Shown here piece by piece: positions 7,376 to 13,566 of a stretch of DNA of 13,566 nt (the first letter of the stretch is position 1; each line of letters begins with the position of its first letter). Origin of the DNA: Thermoplasmata archaeon (GTDB lineage Archaea > Thermoplasmatota > Thermoplasmata > Lutacidiplasmatales > UBA184); contig JASHPV010000182.1 in assembly GCA_030037875.1 (NCBI GenBank), forward strand, positions 1-13,566. The letters are read 5' to 3'. A program made the translations under genes and the position numbers. The notes below the pieces were generated by a model that worked only from the letters and a program-made list of their open reading frames with translations, was not told the origin of the DNA and did no database searches.

Positions 7376-7385
7376 CACTAAAACC
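7376..7385 (-). promoter_or_regulatory. Probable TATA box of alaS (leaderless start)
   Basis: Minus-strand GGTTTTAGTG lies in the 44-base nth-alaS gap, with TTTA starting about 31 bases before ATG 7351. Position and sequence match the purE box. It implies alaS can be transcribed apart from the upstream folC-nth pair and argues for ATG 7351 over ATG 7387. Confidence 0.5.
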
Positions 7386-7395
7386 ATTCGGTCCG

Positions 7396-8175
7396 TCAGC
7401 GCCGAGAGGGGCGATGCGACGCCGAGCGGAATCGGGCGGGACGGGTCGGGAGCACGCTTGGGCTGCGTCCCGAGGCTTTCGAGCGAGGCCGGTCCTCTCT
7501 CCGAGGCGGAGCCCGACCGTCCCGTAGGGCGACGCCGGTGGCACAGTACTCGATGATCGGGCACCGGTCGCAGAGGGGCCGATTCGGTCGGCAGATGTTC
7601 TGTCCATGCTGGACCAGCAGAGGGTTGAGCGGAATCCAGTACCGTTGCGGGACCTTCCGAACGATTTCGCGCTCGGTCTGCTCCGGGGTCTTGGTCCGCA
7701 CCAGCCCGAGCCGGTTCGCGATCCGGTGGACGTGCGTGTCCACCGGCACGGCCGGCAGGCCGTAACCGAACACCAGGACGCAGTTCGCGGTCTTGGGTCC
7801 CACACCGGGAAGCGACAGCAAGAGGTCCCGGTCGCGTGGCGTCTGGCCTCCGAACTGTTCGAGGATGGCTCGGGAGGTGGCTCGGATGTGGCGGGCCTTG
7901 GTTCGATAGTATCCCGTCGACCGGATCAGTCGCTCTAGGTTGGCCGTCGTCGCGCTCGCGAGTTCCTTCGGGCCGGGATACTTCGCGAAGAGCCGCGCGC
8001 TGGCCCGGTCGGTGTTCGCGTCCCGGGTCCGTTGCGAGAGAATCGTCCCGATGAGAACCTGGAACGGGTTCTCGGCGTGCTCCCGGAGGTACGGGACTCG
8101 CCAATCCCCGGTGTGATAGAACGCGCTGAGTCGGTCCAGGATCACATCCCAATCGAACGGCTTGGGAACCGTCAT
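7396..8175 (-). CDS. nth: Endonuclease III (HhH-GPD DNA glycosylase/AP lyase)
   Basis: It removes oxidised pyrimidines and nicks abasic sites in base-excision repair. The helix-hairpin-helix LPGVGPKTA (122-130) carries the catalytic Lys128, and VDTHVHR holds the catalytic Asp146. The [4Fe-4S] cluster is complete, with Cys195, 202, 205 and 211 in the C-x6-C-x2-C-x5-C spacing. The protein is 259 residues against about 210-220 for most relatives. The excess is a C-terminal tail of about 47 residues (213-259) rich in Arg, Ser and Pro and probably disordered, which may add nonspecific DNA contact. The ATG at 8175 overlaps the folC stop as ATGA, so the two are translationally coupled. No Shine-Dalgarno is evident. 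Confidence 0.96.
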   Translation of the reverse strand: MTVPKPFDWDVILDRLSAFYHTGDWRVPYLREHAENPFQVLIGTILSQRTRDANTDRASARLFAKYPGPKELASATTANLERLIRSTGYYRTKARHIRATSRAILEQFGGQTPRDRDLLLSLPGVGPKTANCVLVFGYGLPAVPVDTHVHRIANRLGLVRTKTPEQTEREIVRKVPQRYWIPLNPLLVQHGQNICRPNRPLCDRCPIIEYCATGVALRDGRAPPRREDRPRSKASGRSPSVLPTRPARFRSASHRPSRR

Positions 8176-9581
8176 CGGGTCCGGCGTCCGCGGGTAGGTA
8201 CCAGGGGGACTTCCTGTCCGGGTCCCCGCATCGCCGGGTCGGACAGGTCCGGTTCGTCGGCCGGCGATCCTTCGAGCGCGTTCAACAGCTCTCCGACCAG
8301 ATAGTCGCTTCCGAGCGCGACGGTGTATCCCTCGGCGCGGGTAGCGGCCCTCGCCAACTGCAACCCCTCGCCGGCCGACCGGGCGACGACCACGCGGGGG
8401 AACCGGGGCCGGGCGGCCCGACGGATCTCCTCGACATCCGCCGACCGGTCCGACCGGATCGGGGTGATAACAATCGTTCGAGCCAGAAGCGAGAGCGACT
8501 CGAACATCTCATCGAACCGTTTTCCCTTGAGGCAGCCGAACAGTACCGCGCTGGCCTCGGGCTCCGCGAACGGGAACAGCTCGACGAGGCTCTGGGCGAC
8601 CGCGCGAGCACTCTCGGGGGTGTGGGCGACGTCGAGGAACAGCGGCGGCCGCTGGGCGGCGAGTTCCAGTCGGCCCCGCCATTCGACCGATCGGAGGCCT
8701 TTCCGGATTTCGTCTTCTGACAGAGTACGGTCCACGGTCTGGGCGAACAGGTCGGCCGCCGCTACGGCGAGGACGGCGTTCCGGGCCTGGAAGTTGCCGA
8801 GGAGGGGGATCTCTACCCCGGTGAGCCGGCGGTGCGGCGTCGTGATGTCGACCTTCTGGCCATGGGCCGAGAGAACTCGGTTGCTGAGCCGGAGTTCTCT
8901 CTCGAGGCGCCAGATCGGCACCCCTCCCGCTCCGGCCACTCGGGCGATCTCGCGCAATGGTTCCTCTTTGGTCTCTCCTACCACCACTCGCATGCCCGGG
9001 TGCAGGATGCCGGCCTTCTCGTGGGCCACATGCGTCAGCGTCGGGCCGAGCACCTCAGTATGCTCGAGTTCGATCGTCGTGATCACGCCGACCTTGGCCG
9101 GCAGGACGTTCGTGGCATCCAGTCGCCCGCCCAGTCCGACCTCGATGACCGCGGCCTCGACGTGCTCACGGGCGAACCACTCGAACGCGAGCGCCGTCGT
9201 GACCTCGAAGAAGGTCGGGGGCCGCGGAATGCGTCCGGACCCCGCCAGGGATACCGCCAGGGCCCGGATCCGCTCGATCCCGTGGACCACGGCACCGGGG
9301 TCGATGGGGTGTCGGTCGATCTGGATCCGCTCTCGATAGCTCTGAAGATGCGGCGAGGTGAACAGGCCGGTCCGAAAGCCGGCGGAGGTCAGGATGCCGG
9401 CGGTCAGAGCCGAGACCGAGCCTTTCCCCTTGCTCCCCGCGACGTGGATCGAGGGAAACCGGCGCTCGGGATGGTCGAGGGCCTCCAGGAGGCCCTGCAT
9501 CACCTCCAGGCCGGGTTGGGCGCCGAACCGCCGGAGCTGGTAGAGGTGGGCGAGTGACTCCCGATACGCGTCGTCGGACAC
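8172..9581 (-). CDS. folC: Folylpolyglutamate/dihydrofolate synthase (FolC family)
   Basis: The 469-residue Mur-ligase-type enzyme adds glutamate to folate (or to dihydropteroate) using ATP. Seen in order: the P-loop HVAGSKGKGS (46-55), TSPHL (75-79), EVGLGGRLDATN (147-158), metal-site His174 in ELEHTEVLG, HEKAGI (187-192), LGNFQARNA (261-269), WRGRLE (301-306) and DVAHTPESA (317-325) at the place of the usual DGAHN. The HT-ES form resembles the eukaryotic folylpolyglutamate synthase version. The last 30 or so residues are acidic, then basic, and probably disordered. The start is GTG at 9581. A GTTATC element lies roughly 36 bases upstream and no Shine-Dalgarno is visible. It is coupled to nth downstream and lies 63 bases after the mutase gene. 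FolC is not universal in archaea, so its presence suggests use of tetrahydrofolate. Confidence 0.93.
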   Translation of the reverse strand: MSDDAYRESLAHLYQLRRFGAQPGLEVMQGLLEALDHPERRFPSIHVAGSKGKGSVSALTAGILTSAGFRTGLFTSPHLQSYRERIQIDRHPIDPGAVVHGIERIRALAVSLAGSGRIPRPPTFFEVTTALAFEWFAREHVEAAVIEVGLGGRLDATNVLPAKVGVITTIELEHTEVLGPTLTHVAHEKAGILHPGMRVVVGETKEEPLREIARVAGAGGVPIWRLERELRLSNRVLSAHGQKVDITTPHRRLTGVEIPLLGNFQARNAVLAVAAADLFAQTVDRTLSEDEIRKGLRSVEWRGRLELAAQRPPLFLDVAHTPESARAVAQSLVELFPFAEPEASAVLFGCLKGKRFDEMFESLSLLARTIVITPIRSDRSADVEEIRRAARPRFPRVVVARSAGEGLQLARAATRAEGYTVALGSDYLVGELLNALEGSPADEPDLSDPAMRGPGQEVPLVPTRGRRTR

Positions 9582-9644
9582 GGGTGGTCGGAGCCCCGTC
9601 AGGGAAGACGGCAGATAACGGTGCCCGGGTCCCGGCGGTCCGGC

Positions 9645-11366
9645 TCAGAACATCGACCGTTCGCGGTACGAGCCGAACACGTCCTGGAAAGCATGCACGA
9701 TCTCCCCCAGAGTGGCCCGTGCCCGGAGCGCGTCGAGCACCGCCGGCATCGTGTTGGCATCCGGCTTCTCGGCCACTCGACGGAGAGCGTCCAACGCGGC
9801 CTCGTGCTTCGCAGTACTCCGGCGAGTCCGGAGCTGCCGGAGGCGCTTCGATTGGGCCACCCTCGCCTGCTCGGATATCCGGAGGCGGGGGACCTCCACC
9901 GGCTCGTCCAGGGTATAGGCGTTGACTCCGACGATGCGCAGGTCGCCGGAATCGATCCGGCGCTGGTACCGGAAAGAGGCCTCCTGGATCTCGCGTTGGA
10001 AGAAGCCCCGCTCGATGGCGGGGATCACGCCCCCGATCTCGTCGATCCGGTCGAAGTATCGGCGCGCCTCTTCTTCGACCCGGTCGGTGAGCCATTCCAT
10101 GAAATAGCTGCCGCCGAACGGGTCGATCGCCTCCGCAACGCCGCTCTCTTCGGCGAGGATCTGTTGGGTCCGAAGGGCGATACGGGCGGCGTCCTCGGTG
10201 GGAAGCTGGAGCGCCTCGTCGTACGAGTTCGTGTGAAGCGACTGCGTCCCCCCCATCACGGCCGCGAGCGCCTGCACGGCGGTCCGCACGACGTTCAGCT
10301 CGGGTTGCTGGGCGGTGCACGAACAGCCCGCGGTCTGGGTGTGGAACCGGAGCCATAGCGACCGTTCGTTCTTCGCGCCGAACCGGTTCCTCATCACGTC
10401 GGCCCAGATCCGACGCGCCGCCCGGAACTTGGCGATCTCTTCGAAGAAATCGTTGTGGGAGTTGAAGAAGAACGAGAGCCGGGGGGCGAACTCGTCGACC
10501 GGGATCCCGCGCCGCTGGGCGGCCTCGACGTAGCACATGCCGTCCGCCAGCGTGAACGCGAGTTCCTGGACCGCCGTCGAGCCGGCTTCCCGGATATGGT
10601 ACCCGGAGATGGAGATCGGGTTCCACTTTGGCAGGTACTGGGTCGCGTACTCGATCGTGTCGGTGACCAGTCGAAGCGCCGGCGTCGGCGGATAGAGGAA
10701 CTCCTTCTGAGCGATGTACTCCTTGAGGATGTCATTCTGGGTCGTGCCGCCGAGCGCCGCCGGCGGGACTCCGGTTGCTTCGGCGGCGAGCAGGTACATT
10801 CCCCAGAGGATGTTGGCCGGACCGTTGATCGTCATCGAGGTCGTGACCTTGTCGAGCGGAATGCCACGCAGCAACCGTTGCATGTCGTCGAGCGACGACA
10901 CGTTCACGCCGCACTTGCCCACCTCCCCCAGCGCCTCCGGGTCGTCGGCGTCGATACCGTAGAGCGTGGGGTCATCGAAAGCGATGGACAGTCCGGACTC
11001 CCCGTGGGCCAGCAGGTAGTGGAATCGACGATTGGTGGATTCCGGAGTGCCGAAACCGGAAAACATCCGCATCGACCAGACCCGGCCACGGTACATCGTG
11101 GGGTGCACGCCCCGCGTGTACGGGTACGTCCCGGGGTACTCGATGCGGGAGGGGTCCGGTGTCTTGTCGGTGGGCAGGTAGAGCCGCTCGACCGGGATGC
11201 CGCTCAGGGTCTCGAACTTCTCGCGGCGTTCGGGGTTCTTGGAGAGGAAGGGCCGCAGAGTCTCCTCCGTCCATCGGGTTTCCGCCTCGGCGAGCGCCCC
11301 GCGCGGTCTTCCGTTCCCTGGGGGAGAGACCGAGGGTCGGCGGTCGGCCGGTTGGGTGGCGGCCAT
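9645..11366 (-). CDS. B12-dependent acyl-CoA mutase large subunit (isobutyryl-CoA-mutase-like)
   Basis: This 573-residue protein is the TIM-barrel substrate domain of the methylmalonyl-CoA mutase family, without a B12-binding domain, so it needs a small subunit encoded elsewhere. Family blocks are YPYTRGVHPTMYRGR (81-95), FDDPTLYG (130-137), SGYHI (254-258, with His257 for the cofactor interface), RFHTQTAG (340-347) and SLHTNSYDEA (376-385). Two specificity residues differ from methylmalonyl-CoA mutase: the Tyr of RQYAGF is Phe102 in RMFSGF, and the Arg of the QNDILKE helix region is Gln220 (KEYIAQKEF). Phe plus Gln is the pair reported for isobutyryl-CoA mutase. The Asp typical of 2-hydroxyisobutyryl-CoA mutase is absent (Ala129). 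The ATG at 11366 is preceded by GGAGGGGGG and by CTTTAA 29 bases upstream. The gap from the methyltransferase gene is 24 bases. Confidence 0.92.
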   Translation of the reverse strand: MAATQPADRRPSVSPPGNGRPRGALAEAETRWTEETLRPFLSKNPERREKFETLSGIPVERLYLPTDKTPDPSRIEYPGTYPYTRGVHPTMYRGRVWSMRMFSGFGTPESTNRRFHYLLAHGESGLSIAFDDPTLYGIDADDPEALGEVGKCGVNVSSLDDMQRLLRGIPLDKVTTSMTINGPANILWGMYLLAAEATGVPPAALGGTTQNDILKEYIAQKEFLYPPTPALRLVTDTIEYATQYLPKWNPISISGYHIREAGSTAVQELAFTLADGMCYVEAAQRRGIPVDEFAPRLSFFFNSHNDFFEEIAKFRAARRIWADVMRNRFGAKNERSLWLRFHTQTAGCSCTAQQPELNVVRTAVQALAAVMGGTQSLHTNSYDEALQLPTEDAARIALRTQQILAEESGVAEAIDPFGGSYFMEWLTDRVEEEARRYFDRIDEIGGVIPAIERGFFQREIQEASFRYQRRIDSGDLRIVGVNAYTLDEPVEVPRLRISEQARVAQSKRLRQLRTRRSTAKHEAALDALRRVAEKPDANTMPAVLDALRARATLGEIVHAFQDVFGSYRERSMF

Positions 11367-11390
11367 CCCCCCTCCAATCCCCTCGCCGTG

Positions 11391-11397
11391 TTAAAGC
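11391..11397 (-). promoter_or_regulatory. Probable TATA box of the mutase gene
   Basis: Minus-strand GCTTTAA has its first T 29 bases before the mutase ATG. It overlaps the stop codon (TAA, 11393-11391) of the methyltransferase gene. A strong GGAGG next to the ATG also allows translation from a longer operon message, so both modes may operate. Confidence 0.4.
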
Positions 11398-12143
11398 GGT
11401 TCGGGCACTCGGAGGCCGACCAGGTCGGACGTACCCCTGCGCCACACCTTGGCCCCGAGCGAGCGGGCGAATCGGGGGAACGCTTGCCCGGTCCAGGTCG
11501 TATTGTCCGCCATCACGATCGAGCCCGGGTGCAGCTTTGGCCGGATCGTTTCGAGTTCGAACTTGAGGTGAGTCGGCGTGTGATAACTATCGTGGAGGAA
11601 AATGTCGACGGAGCCGATCTCCTTCACCAGGGCGGGAAGCTTTTCTTGGCTTAGCCCGAGCCTCAGATCCCAATCGCCCCGATCGGACTCCGGAATCGCC
11701 CAGCCGCTGGAGTGCCCCGGCGGCACACTGACCTCGGATTCGCCCTTCGCCAGCGTGGCTCGCGCTTGGACGAGGGGTCGGTCCACCGAGTGGAGCGTTC
11801 CCCGGTGGTTCTGCCCCAGGGCCGCGAGGAAATGGGCCGACGAGATCCCGGATGATACGCCCGTCTCGACCACGTTGTCCGGTCGACTGGCTCGGGTCAT
11901 CATGTAGAGCTCGAACGGGGCGCGAAACTGAGCGTAGAATGTACGACCGCCGCCTTCGTGGGCTTGCCGGAGAGCGCGTTCGAGAGGGGCCAGTTGGGGA
12001 ATCTCGGCGAGCCAGGGCCCGAGCCGTTCCGGCGAGACCCCGAGAAGACCTGATAGCCATCGAAGATTCGGAACGGCCCGGGCATCCCCCAGTTCCTGGA
12101 CCGTCGCGCGAATCGAGGGGTCGAGGGCCGGCAGGGTCGCCAT
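11391..12143 (-). CDS. Class I SAM-dependent methyltransferase (Methyltransf_24-like)
   Basis: The 250-residue protein has a helical N-terminal part (1-75) and then a Rossmann methyltransferase domain. SAM-binding motif I is VVETGVSSGISS (91-102), and an acidic residue at the end of the next strand is Asp121 in HSVD. A late strand VDIFLHDSYHT (179-189) carries the Asp/His typical of Methyltransf_24 and CmcI-like O-methyltransferases, followed by HPGSIVMADNTTW (205-217). The substrate cannot be told from sequence. It lies 31 bases after dph6 and 24 before the mutase gene on the same strand. A CCTAAGG element about 28 bases before the ATG at 12143 could be a weak TATA box. No signal peptide or membrane segment is seen. 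Family assignment is firm, the reaction is unknown. Confidence 0.85.
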   Translation of the reverse strand: MATLPALDPSIRATVQELGDARAVPNLRWLSGLLGVSPERLGPWLAEIPQLAPLERALRQAHEGGGRTFYAQFRAPFELYMMTRASRPDNVVETGVSSGISSAHFLAALGQNHRGTLHSVDRPLVQARATLAKGESEVSVPPGHSSGWAIPESDRGDWDLRLGLSQEKLPALVKEIGSVDIFLHDSYHTPTHLKFELETIRPKLHPGSIVMADNTTWTGQAFPRFARSLGAKVWRRGTSDLVGLRVPEPL

Positions 12144-12174
12144 GACGACAGGCAGAATCCGGCCGTCCTTAGGC

Positions 12175-12870
12175 TTAGGGGACCCGGTCCGGGAGAGGTT
12201 TAGCTTCGAGGTGAGCCTCTCGCACGACCAGCTGATGGGAGCCCCCGCGGTGCTCCTCCTCTACGCGGTCGAGAACGAGTCGATGGGTCCAACCCGGGAC
12301 GTCCGTGACGAGGGTCTCGTACTCGCCGCCTTCGCCGGCCACGTGCACCGGTCGCACCTCCCGGCTCCGGCGTTCGATCTCTTGGATCATGTCCAGGTCG
12401 AGCCGGTGCCCGAGCAGCTCCGGCGTGAGCGATTCCGCGGCGAGCTGGACCAATCGGATGTCGAGTCCGGCGCCAACCTCCTCTCGCACGACCCGGCCCG
12501 GGTCCTTTCCCCAGAGCGGAGCGTACAGGGGCCTGCCGAGGGAGTAGGTCACCGACTGGAGTCGGCTCCACTGGTAGGCCGACGCGATCGCCCCGGTAAC
12601 CACTGGACCTTGGGCTCCCACCAGCGCATCGCGCACGGCGGCCGTCTCCTCGGCTTCGGACGAGCCGACGACCTTCACGGTGCGTATCGCCTTCCCCCAA
12701 GCCTGGGCCTGCAGCGCGACCATGGAGAGATTCGGCGTATGGAACATCATGGAATCGGGGTCGGCCGGTGTCAGGACGACTAGCTCGTCCACGGTCATCC
12801 CCTGGGTGTCGGCCAGATAGGCGGAGAAGATCGAGTCCTTCCCGCCGGACACAAGCGCGCTGACCGTCAT
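12175..12870 (-). CDS. dph6: Diphthine-ammonia ligase (diphthamide synthesis)
   Basis: It catalyses the last step of diphthamide formation on the histidine of archaeal elongation factor 2, amidating diphthine with ATP and ammonia. The 231-residue length fits archaeal single-domain members. Seen: the ATP-PPase loop SGGKDS (8-13), MMFHTPN (41-47), TGAIASAYQWSRLQ (92-105), the Trp in LYAPLWGKDP and HVAGEGGEYETL (176-187). These are the family signature blocks. The ATG at 12870 lies 13 bases after the purL stop, so the two are probably in one transcript, with no clear Shine-Dalgarno between. Diphthamide is confined to archaea and eukaryotes, so this gene is the cleanest domain marker in the window. 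Confidence 0.95.
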   Translation of the reverse strand: MTVSALVSGGKDSIFSAYLADTQGMTVDELVVLTPADPDSMMFHTPNLSMVALQAQAWGKAIRTVKVVGSSEAEETAAVRDALVGAQGPVVTGAIASAYQWSRLQSVTYSLGRPLYAPLWGKDPGRVVREEVGAGLDIRLVQLAAESLTPELLGHRLDLDMIQEIERRSREVRPVHVAGEGGEYETLVTDVPGWTHRLVLDRVEEEHRGGSHQLVVREAHLEAKPLPDRVP

Positions 12871-12883
12871 TGGACGTCCCGGA

Positions 12884-13566
12884 TCAGCCCGGCCGAAGGC
12901 CGGTACGCCACGCCGTGTAGAGCTCGCCCAGGTCCAGCTCCGCCTCGACGTGCTCGCCCCACCGGAAGACTCCGCGCATCGCTGTCACGGACCCGAGGAA
13001 CGCGCAGGGCTCGCCACGAAGTTGACGCTCGAACGTCTCGACCTTCGACCGGTCGACTTCCACAACCCAACGAGAGCCTCCCTCGGCCACCGCCGCGAGC
13101 CCGGGCCCGGAGAGGCCGGTGGCGGCCAAATCCACCGAAAAGCCCAGCCCTCCCCCGAACGCCATCTCGACCAGCGTCAACGCGAGTCCGCCATCGGACA
13201 CATCGTGGACGGCCCGCAGAGCGCCCGCCGCGCCGGCCGAGAGCAGCGCCTCGCCGGTCCGACGGAGACGGGCCGTTTGGGTCGGAGGGATCGGCTGTCC
13301 TCGGACTCCATGGCGCCGGGCCCACAGAGAGCCCCCGAGCTCGGGCCGGCTCGTGCCCACGAGATAGACCGGGTTCCCGGCTTCCTTGAGGTCTACGGAG
13401 GTACAACGGCGCACGTCTGGAACAATGCCGGTCGCGAGCAGGACCGGTGTCGGCGGGATGGCCGCTTGAAGCCCTCCATTGTAGAAGCTCACGTTGCCGG
13501 AAGGAACGGCGAAGTCGAGGGCCCGGGCTCCCTCGGCCAGGCCCCGGACGACCGCCGCGAACTCGC
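12884..13566 (-). CDS. purL: Phosphoribosylformylglycinamidine synthase large subunit, C-terminal part
   Basis: The frame stays open to the right edge, so the N-terminal two-thirds is outside the window. 226 residues are visible, from EFAAVVRGLAEGARAL onward. GNVSFYN (23-29), YLVGTSRPELGGS (67-79) and HDVSDGGLALTLVE (120-133) are hallmark blocks of the second AIR-synthase-like half of PurL. The enzyme makes FGAM from FGAR, ATP and glutamine-derived ammonia, with PurQ and PurS as partners in archaea. An internal GTG at 13492 inside GNVSFYN is not a start. It ends without a glutaminase domain, consistent with the separate-subunit archaeal and Gram-positive type. dph6 follows 13 bases on. Confidence 0.96.
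   Translation of the reverse strand, partial: EFAAVVRGLAEGARALDFAVPSGNVSFYNGGLQAAIPPTPVLLATGIVPDVRRCTSVDLKEAGNPVYLVGTSRPELGGSLWARRHGVRGQPIPPTQTARLRRTGEALLSAGAAGALRAVHDVSDGGLALTLVEMAFGGGLGFSVDLAATGLSGPGLAAVAEGGSRWVVEVDRSKVETFERQLRGEPCAFLGSVTAMRGVFRWGEHVEAELDLGELYTAWRTGLRPG
12889..12903. repeat. Short GC hairpin at the end of purL
   Basis: CCGGCC (12889-12894) and GGCCGG (12898-12903) pair perfectly around three bases, just inside the purL stop codon and about 20 bases before the dph6 ATG. On the message it would form a 6-bp GC stem. No T-run follows, so termination is unlikely. A modest effect on dph6 translation is possible. Confidence 0.3.

Noticed and set aside
4859..7381. A very long open frame (about 840 codons) on the plus strand opposite alaS
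   Set aside because: It mirrors alaS codon for codon in a GC-rich genome where stops are rare. Its translation is low-complexity Arg/Gly/Asp/Val-rich with no domain, and alaS is unambiguous.
7352..8152. N-terminal extension of alaS by about 267 residues in the same frame
   Set aside because: It runs across nth in another frame, has no family similarity, and the archaeal AlaRS N-terminus begins right after ATG 7351.
10455..11654. Plus-strand open frame of about 400 codons opposite the mutase and methyltransferase genes
   Set aside because: It spans the boundary of two real minus-strand genes and shows no domain.
1..13566. tRNA genes, CRISPR repeats, insertion sequences, integrase or attachment sites
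   Set aside because: The gaps are all 105 bases or shorter, and none holds a cloverleaf, regular repeat array or terminal inverted repeats. No transposase or integrase is encoded.
9645..13566. purL, dph6, methyltransferase, mutase and folC as a single novel pathway operon
   Set aside because: Functions are unrelated, and several genes have their own candidate promoter boxes. Co-direction alone does not show a shared pathway.

Overview
The window is a gene-dense, GC-rich stretch (about two-thirds G+C by eye) that reads as an archaeal chromosome. The archaeal markers are a stand-alone ATP-pyrophosphatase subunit of GMP synthase, an archaeal-type alanyl-tRNA synthetase with an N-terminal Cys-rich module, a diphthamide synthetase (Dph6), a GvpD-family ATPase, a dolichol-kinase-like membrane protein, and leaderless starts with T/A-rich boxes about 29 bases upstream. 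A high-GC Thermoplasmatota-type archaeon from soil or sediment is my best guess. That is an inference from gene content, not from a marker phylogeny.

Layout: thirteen genes, twelve on the minus strand. From the right edge in the direction of transcription come purL (C-terminal 226 residues), dph6, a class I methyltransferase, a B12-dependent acyl-CoA mutase large subunit, folC, nth, alaS and a GvpD-family two-domain ATPase. A single plus-strand gene (dolichol/polyprenol-kinase-like) converges on the ATPase gene and is divergent from purE. Beyond it, purE, guaA subunit B, a small ribbon-helix-helix-like protein and an unrecognised gene that runs off the left edge continue on the minus strand. 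No gap exceeds about 105 bases. I see no tRNA, rRNA, CRISPR, insertion sequence or prophage.

Functionally the window is mostly housekeeping: purine synthesis (purL, purE, guaAb), translation (alaS, dph6), base-excision repair (nth) and one-carbon or folate metabolism (folC). The parts worth a second look are these: the acyl-CoA mutase, whose two substrate-selecting residues look like isobutyryl-CoA mutase rather than methylmalonyl-CoA mutase; the GvpD-type ATPase with no gas-vesicle genes nearby and a second RecA-like half without a P-loop; the dense palindromes in its upstream gap; and the unrecognised gene next to the small RHH-like protein. I did not find a convincing new multi-gene system, and most of this window is ordinary chromosome.
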